Shown here in pieces: positions 8,501 to 11,803 of a stretch of 11,803 nucleotides of DNA (position 1 is its first letter; the number at the start of each line of letters is the position of its first letter). The position numbers were made by a program, and so were the translations under genes. This DNA is from Flavobacteriales bacterium (GTDB taxonomy: Bacteria; Bacteroidota; Bacteroidia; Flavobacteriales_D; Parvicellaceae). The notes beneath the pieces are model-generated. The model did not search any database. It was not told the origin of the DNA and saw nothing but the letters and a program-made list of their open reading frames with translations. The stretch lies in assembly GCA_027047735.1 (NCBI GenBank), contig JALTUD010000641.1, positions 1 through 11,803 of the forward strand, in the 5' to 3' direction.

Positions 8501-9143
8501 CGTATGATGTAGCTTTCCCCAACGATTTTAATCCATTTTGAAATGCCTGATATTCTGCGGTTATTTTCCCATCTTTTTTACGTTGTATTTTTTTTATTTG
8601 AGAGAGAGTTTTGTTTGTTTCATCAAAATTCACATAATTATTTAAACCGTATTCAGATAGTAAGTTTATACCTTCACTACTATATATAATTTTAATTTCT
8701 TCTGGTTTCGCTTTGGTGTAATTTCCAAAAAGAATAATTGCTTGAAATTTTTTACAAGACTTTTCAACGGCAAACGTAATTCCAAAATGTGAAGGGAAAA
8801 ATGTATTTGATGTGTATTTTGGTTGGGTATCAGTTTTGTCAGCTTCATCTGCATCTTCTTCAAAAATTTCTTTTTCCTTATTTTCTGCTTCAACTGTATC
8901 AGAACTTAACTCAATTAAGTCGTCAGCATCTTCATCTTTCATTTCCAGTTCGCCATTATCACTTGCATTTGGCTGTAATTGTTTTGGAAACAAAATACCT
9001 GAAAAATATCGTTGCAAAGGTTTCCCCTCAATAATTTCATTACTAAAATCTTCTTTGCATAGAAAAATATCTGAACCCGGACCGATTATTTCTTTCCTAA
9101 CACGTTCAACAACAATTTCTCTGTTTTTTTCTACAACACTCAT
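5535..9143 (-). CDS. drmA: DrmA-type superfamily 2 helicase of a DISARM-like anti-phage system
   Basis: This 1202-residue ATPase is the motor component of DISARM-type systems. The helicase core starts with WRPFQ (537-541). Walker A FPTGGGKT follows at 568-575 with K574, then the Walker B/DEAH-type box QDELH at 782-786. Motif III is STAT at 815-818, motif V is around ATNMISVGLD (993-1002), and motif VI QASSRVAR has arginines at 1027 and 1030. Four cysteines (C686, C689, C718, C723) inserted between the first motifs form a likely zinc site. About 530 residues precede the helicase core, including a very acidic stretch near 66-102. The gene overlaps its upstream neighbour by ATGA at 9140-9143 and is followed by drmB after 5 bp, indicating translational coupling. 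All catalytic motifs are intact. Related helicases occur in Druantia, but separate DrmA and DrmB partners favour a DISARM-like system. Confidence 0.92.
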   Translation of the reverse strand: MSVVEKNREIVVERVRKEIIGPGSDIFLCKEDFSNEIIEGKPLQRYFSGILFPKQLQPNASDNGELEMKDEDADDLIELSSDTVEAENKEKEIFEEDADEADKTDTQPKYTSNTFFPSHFGITFAVEKSCKKFQAIILFGNYTKAKPEEIKIIYSSEGINLLSEYGLNNYVNFDETNKTLSQIKKIQRKKDGKITAEYQAFQNGLKSLGKATSYDHALYKVISKLFFKDKYKRNDNLIELEININEILSTNNQHLELKLSEQVNVNTKNWSKEMKENLVFHLKLYTNSPDKYYIKTVIENKTLIPKDKFSLSKEKVNRLSCFQTKIIIESEELLPFRDYKTHLYKTDEDKMLDYLYRDKLAFGIGHNVACTWENAQSPNTPQWIQSTFLPEYDVKNQSSETDKIKGEILNIKNLSVYNSDIKSIISNLTQVAKAYKNWIEDERKDANGNDLGLQNIAKCEQIYNRINNGIKLLSENKKALRAFQLANTAIYLQFFQSQQHFSKKKEGFEVWERKEKLQHNFQDYGTLPFPSDRIPEWRPFQLAFILQCLASFVDEDSNEKELIDLLYFPTGGGKTEAYLAVSAFLIFWRRIQYPDNYNGVNIIIRYTLRLLSAQQFERASKLILACEFIRSNHNDLGDKPISIGFWVGKKTIPNYLKDAKKKLESIQKKLNQGNQYVVNPFQLSTCQWCNSKIISRLTEKDTAYQIGHRASRKLQSFCLNNACHFSEQNGGLPIVLIDEDIYSKPPTILFATVDKFASLAWKGESTTFFNNGSNRKPELIIQDELHLLNGTLGSLVGLFENALLKLCNNPKIIASTATIKNVDKQIQGLYGREARVFPQYATNSDDTFFSKVIEDSKRKYIGILPTGKTTVVTNLQLLASLLFARLEIWEKSLDKKEADNFWTILSYFKSLKEIGRFSNKINSELKPIIKQLQVRYLQNNSQSERSNYSKLSYRNIELTSRIPNEKIKKNLDKLEIRFNGNIKEHKAYDLVLATNMISVGLDVGRLGVMIMNGMPPNTAEYIQASSRVARKNEGLVMTLYDPFNSRDLSYFEDFVQFHKTFYKQVEPLSVTPFAENALDKMLFTLILAYFRHTTPYTANNAATALINDKVKSELRNNLVQLFQNHQFAQNDIQLIIEKIDDILRDWKYKIDAQKDLKYFWKDHPKESLIVPMQEKKNDDETLVAMQSMRSVEPSAEVLIRQY

Positions 9144-10612
9144 AGTTCAATTTGTTCTAAAATAATTGTTTCTAAGGCTTCAATATCATCGCTATAAACT
9201 TCTTTATTGACAACCGTATATATAGGCATAAATTCATTAACAAAAGCTTGTAAAGTATTTTCGTTGAAATTTCGTTTTTGTAAAATTTCTCCGATTTTCC
9301 TTTCCTTTAAAAATAAACGCAATTCTTGTTTCAATCCACGACCAAGCACAATCATTGTACTGTTGTATGTGGTTTTTGATTTTAGGATTGGGTTTAATAT
9401 GATGTCTATTTCGCTATCTGTTTTATCTTGATAATATAATCTGAAAATTGCCCTTAGGTCATTTTTAAACATTGGAAATTTTCTAAATCCTTTTCCGTAA
9501 GTAGCCGATGTAGTTATTAATACTCTTAATCCTTTTTCTTTTAATCTTAAATAAAGTTCTTCATCACCATATTTGTCCCTTAAATCAGATATGATTTGTT
9601 TCCAAAATTTGGCATGTTCTTCTACAATCCCAAAAATATCGGGTTCAGTTTCAACTGCTACTTGGTATAAATTTTCGGATAATTCTTCTTTTGGATAAAT
9701 TCTAATTTTATCACCAACCTTAATTTTGTATGCTTTTTTCAAATTGCCTTTACCTGTAAAAACAATGTCGTTGCTATCTAAAAATAGAATTCCTTTGTCG
9801 GTTGCTACTTTGTAAATTAGTTTTTCTTCAATATCATCAAGTAATAAGTCACTTTCATCTTTGTATCCGGTATATGCTCTGCTATTCATTTCATCTAATC
9901 GGGAAACAATACCGTTTATTGTAGAGCTAATGTCTGTTATATTGTCTCGTACTTCTTTGTATTCAATACCACAAATTTCCAAACGGTCATCTGATTTTAT
10001 TTCTGTTTCAATTTGTTTTTTTCTTTGGTTAAGATACTTGTGATAAAGATTCTTTTCTTGTTTATAAACAATCAATCTTATTTCGTTATCCAAATTGTAG
10101 ATATAATCAAAATCTTTTTGACCGTTAAATGAATAAAAAACCAAAAGTTTATTTTTGGTGTCCATTCTTTTTAGAATCGAAAATGGTATGATTTCAACTT
10201 TTCTGTTATTGATTCGTTGGTTTAAAAAATCTAAATCATTATTGTCAGTTACAGTAATCGTTCTTTTATCTGTTTTATCGAGAAAGTCAAGTAAAACTTG
10301 TTGCTTGGGTTGATTTTCTTTGATAAAGTGAAGTAAATTAAATAGCTCTGTTTTTGGGTTGTTTTCATTGAGGTAGTCAATCGTGTATCCCCCTGCATTA
10401 TCTAATTCTTTTTCTAACTCTTTATTGATGTTAAATCTGTCAATTAGATTTTGAATAGTTTCAGTTTGAATAGAATTAAGAGCAATTCGCAAGATATTTC
10501 CATAGGATTTTAATTCAATGTCAAATTTTGAATTTATATATGCTATTTTCTTATCAAGTTTATTAATGAAATTTTCTATTTCGTCAGTTGGTATGTTTCG
10601 AAATTTAATCAT
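9140..10612 (-). CDS. Uncharacterised 490-residue DISARM-associated protein, possibly the C-terminal half of a split DrmE-like protein
   Basis: I cannot assign a firm function. The protein is soluble, without signal peptide or membrane segment. Residues 1-120 are helical. Residues 135-200 contain alternating strand-like segments such as KLLVFYSFNG (155-164) and EIRLIVYKQE (177-186). Residues 265-310 look like a small beta domain (KGILFLDSNDIVF, then KVGDKIRIY). The C-terminal third contains VLITTSATYGKGFRKFP (364-380) and a basic LGRGLKQELRLFLKERK (423-439). No Walker, methylase, HKD or PD-(D/E)XK motif is evident. It starts with ATGA overlapping the stop of the 296-residue gene and ends with ATGA overlapping drmA. 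The combined length of the two unknown proteins, about 786 residues, and their place next to drmA-drmB suggest a split DrmE-like component. That rests on memory of the family, not on a search. Confidence 0.6.
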   Translation of the reverse strand: MIKFRNIPTDEIENFINKLDKKIAYINSKFDIELKSYGNILRIALNSIQTETIQNLIDRFNINKELEKELDNAGGYTIDYLNENNPKTELFNLLHFIKENQPKQQVLLDFLDKTDKRTITVTDNNDLDFLNQRINNRKVEIIPFSILKRMDTKNKLLVFYSFNGQKDFDYIYNLDNEIRLIVYKQEKNLYHKYLNQRKKQIETEIKSDDRLEICGIEYKEVRDNITDISSTINGIVSRLDEMNSRAYTGYKDESDLLLDDIEEKLIYKVATDKGILFLDSNDIVFTGKGNLKKAYKIKVGDKIRIYPKEELSENLYQVAVETEPDIFGIVEEHAKFWKQIISDLRDKYGDEELYLRLKEKGLRVLITTSATYGKGFRKFPMFKNDLRAIFRLYYQDKTDSEIDIILNPILKSKTTYNSTMIVLGRGLKQELRLFLKERKIGEILQKRNFNENTLQAFVNEFMPIYTVVNKEVYSDDIEALETIILEQIEL

Positions 10613-11499
10613 AGCGCATTTACAATTTCTATTTCTTCTTTAAACCAATTCCAACAAGGTATGGATTCATTTTTAGTAGGAGAATAGCTGTTGGAAATAA
10701 CTATCAAGTTGAAGTCAAATCTTGATTTGTCTTGAAGTATTTGTTCAATTTTATCAGCTTCGGTATCAAAAACAATTATGGTTTTTACCTTTTCACCTTT
10801 GATAAGAATGTCTTGATAGCAAACTTCATATTTTGGTGTGAAATATGCCAAACAATCCTGCAAAGCTGGAATCGATTTTATTTTCGTAGCAGAGCCTTCT
10901 TCTCGTGGATTTGGTAAATACGTACAAGGAATTTTATTCCTGTTAGGTAAACAGTCCCATAATGGTTTCTTGGCGATAAAAACAGTTTTCTTTTCAAAAT
11001 TTGTAGGTGTAAAATCCATTTTTATACCGCCATTTAAGTCAGAAAAAAACTTTGTGTAACCTTTCAATTGCCTTGAACCTTTCTCAATAGGTATATAATT
11101 CTTTACTATATCGTCATACTTTAGGTTCTTATTAGCTTTGGTCTTTATATCTTCAATATTAAATGTGTTATTGAAAATACGTTTTATTATATAATAATGC
11201 TTCTTACCATCTCTATAATTCCTTTTGTCTCTTAATTTATTTCCCTTTTTTAAAGTAGGCAAATCGTAATGATTAAGGTATATGTCATTTACAAACTCTA
11301 TAAATAGTTGCTTCCCAATTTCAAAGATTGTATTTTTTGAAGACTGGAAGTTGATGTGAATAGGTTGGCTTTTTTGGTAGAAGTTTAAAATGAATTTTAA
11401 AGTTAGATAAGCAGTATTTGAATCAAGTATGTTAAGAGTATTAATATGCTCATATTTATTCCATAGTGCTTGATAATATTCTTCGTTTAAAATTGTCAT
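10609..11499 (-). CDS. Uncharacterised 296-residue protein, first gene of the DISARM-like operon
   Basis: The family is not recognised with confidence. The 296 residues show no signal peptide or membrane helix. Residues 1-75 are helical. A basic segment follows (KKGNKLRDKRNYRDGKKH, 84-101). The C-terminal half alternates strands and helices, including KTVFIAKKPLWDCLPNRNK (171-189), TIIVFDTEADKI (240-251) and FNLIVISNSYSP (263-274), and ends in PCWNWFKEEIE. This resembles an alpha/beta Rossmann-like fold lacking a recognisable P-loop. It might be the N-terminal part of a DrmE-like protein whose other half is the next gene, overlapping by ATGA at 10609-10612. The start ATG at 11499 has AGAAAGGA at 11510-11517, a good ribosome site, and a promoter lies directly upstream. 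The gene is extremely AT-rich in parts, suggesting recent acquisition. Confidence 0.6.
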   Translation of the reverse strand: MTILNEEYYQALWNKYEHINTLNILDSNTAYLTLKFILNFYQKSQPIHINFQSSKNTIFEIGKQLFIEFVNDIYLNHYDLPTLKKGNKLRDKRNYRDGKKHYYIIKRIFNNTFNIEDIKTKANKNLKYDDIVKNYIPIEKGSRQLKGYTKFFSDLNGGIKMDFTPTNFEKKTVFIAKKPLWDCLPNRNKIPCTYLPNPREEGSATKIKSIPALQDCLAYFTPKYEVCYQDILIKGEKVKTIIVFDTEADKIEQILQDKSRFDFNLIVISNSYSPTKNESIPCWNWFKEEIEIVNAL

Positions 11500-11509
11500 T
11501 TTTCAAAAA

Positions 11510-11557
11510 TCCTTTCTAACAAATATATACTCTTTTTTGTCGAACGTTGGCAAAAAA
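11510..11557 (-). promoter_or_regulatory. Candidate Bacteroidota-type promoter and ribosome site for the DISARM-like operon
   Basis: On the minus strand the -7 box TATATTTG (11527-11520) matches the Bacteroidota consensus TAnnTTTG exactly. A TTG at 11553-11551, ending a run of six T, lies 23 nt upstream, within the 17-23 nt spacing reported for flavobacterial promoters. Transcription would begin near 11516, just ahead of the ribosome site AGAAAGGA (11517-11510), which ends 10 nt before the ATG at 11499. The -33 TTG is part of the conserved end of hairpin copy C. This is a motif match only. Confidence 0.55.
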
Positions 11558-11626
11558 CAGCTCTTTTGGTTTTTCAGCGTAGGCTTTTGTGTTAGCAAAA
11601 ACCAAATGTGCTGTTTGTGTGTTGGC
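11544..11626. repeat. Hairpin repeat copy C, bounded by ACGTTGGC / GTGTTGGC
   Basis: Direct octamers ACGTTGGC (11544-11551) and GTGTTGGC (11619-11626) bound the element. AAACAGC (11555-11561) pairs with GCTGTTT (11610-11616), and TTTGGTTTTT (11565-11574) pairs with AAAAACCAAA (11597-11606). The TCT/TGT internal loop is the same as in copy A, although both stems have different sequences. The element lies between the cassette start and the first gene. A 42-codon minus-strand frame (11516-11644) crosses it and ends inside the ribosome site of the next gene. I do not regard that frame as a proven gene. Confidence 0.75.
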
Positions 11627-11673
11627 TATTTCTTCTCGTTTCATTTTACTACTTCCGTGCTCTTTTTTGTATG

Positions 11674-11803
11674 CCGCACAACGGTTAGGGCTATGGTGCG
11701 TGCCGCAGTTTATTGTTTTATTTTTCTATTTACCCGTATCTTTATTTAATGTTTAACTTCCATGTTTACAGCTAATTGCGGTATGCACTATGAGCCATTG
11801 TTG
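11674..11803 (-). repeat. attC-like recombination site R3 (belongs to the cassette beyond the right edge), truncated by window end
   Basis: This copy is nearly identical to R2 over the inner stem and much of the AT-rich centre. On the minus strand its R'-like arm reads GTTGTGCGG (11682-11674), and those bases from 11681 leftward are the start of the 8.3 kb cassette. The opposite arm is cut after GTTG at 11800-11803, so its partner sequence is unknown. The unpaired G seen in R2 is present here too (11792). Close identity among sites of one array is typical of chromosomal integrons. Confidence 0.75.

Larger units (their letters stand above)
3411..11681 (-). mobile_element. 8.3 kb multigene integron-like cassette carrying a DISARM-like operon
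   Basis: This segment is bounded by the inferred G|TT cleavage points in R3 and R2. It contains, in reading order, hairpin copy C, a promoter, four coupled genes, hairpin copy B and the attC-like site R2. Its first bases, GTTGTGCGG at 11682-11674, complement the CCGCACAAC arm of R2 over nine bases across 8.1 kb. Most integron cassettes hold one promoterless gene and are about a kilobase long, so a four-gene cassette with its own promoter would be exceptional. The boundaries are well supported by the sequence, but excision as a unit is inferred. Confidence 0.65.

Noticed and set aside
4089..9165. Numerous plus-strand open frames of 60-117 codons opposite drmB and drmA
   Set aside because: They lie wholly within strong minus-strand genes, show no domain or ribosome site, and are low-complexity Ser, Leu and Phe-rich products typical of antisense reading.
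9140..10612. Phospholipase-D-like DrmC in the 490-residue protein
   Set aside because: The motif needs HxK(x)4D, usually twice. The only similar place, LYHKYLNQRKK near residue 191, lacks the spacing and the Asp.
1..11803. CRISPR array, tRNA, rRNA, integrase or replication origin
   Set aside because: No regularly spaced short repeats, cloverleaf or rRNA-like sequence, or tyrosine recombinase motifs were found on either strand.

Overview
The window looks like accessory DNA of an AT-rich member of the Bacteroidota. The evidence is protein style rich in Asn, Lys and Ile, a TAnnTTTG-type promoter, weak or absent Shine-Dalgarno sequences, and very AT-rich spacers. All convincing genes lie on the minus strand, so the biological reading direction is from position 11803 down to 1.

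The window is divided by three related imperfect inverted repeats of about 130 bp (1962-2094, 3403-3537, 11674-11803). They behave like integron attC sites. Each has a conserved inner stem, outer arms ending in AAC/GTT, and a gene stopping just upstream. Most tellingly, the outer arm of each complete site does not pair with its present partner. It is instead perfectly complementary to the first bases of its own cassette, 1.4 or 8.3 kb away. This is what cassette insertion by cleavage within G|TT produces. On this reading there are three gene cassettes: one of 8.3 kb (11681 to 3411), one of 1.4 kb (3410 to 1969), and one starting at 1968 and running off the left edge.

The 8.3 kb cassette carries a tightly coupled four-gene operon. 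Its order is an unknown 296-residue protein, an unknown 490-residue protein, a DrmA-type helicase and a DrmB-type DUF1998 zinc protein. The first three genes overlap by ATGA and the last gap is 5 bp. This is a DISARM-related anti-phage module, but it contains no DNA methyltransferase and no phospholipase-D-like DrmC. The first two genes may be a split DrmE-like component, which is an inference. The 1.4 kb cassette carries one gene, a DUF4062 protein with a long helical C-terminal half. The leftmost cassette starts with hsdM, the type I restriction-modification methyltransferase subunit, cut by the window edge.

A second repeat family occurs at 1809-1894, 3557-3648 and 11544-11626. It is a hairpin of about 85 bp with almost completely different stem sequences that still pair, bounded by direct copies of an RYGTTGGC-like octamer. 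One copy lies at each end of the 8.3 kb cassette and one lies at the start of the hsdM cassette. The copy upstream of the DISARM-like operon appears to supply the -33 element of its promoter.

Taken together, the window reads as a stretch of an integron-like array whose cassettes are defence modules: restriction-modification, a DUF4062 effector candidate and a DISARM-like operon. No integrase, tRNA, rRNA, CRISPR array or insertion sequence is visible.
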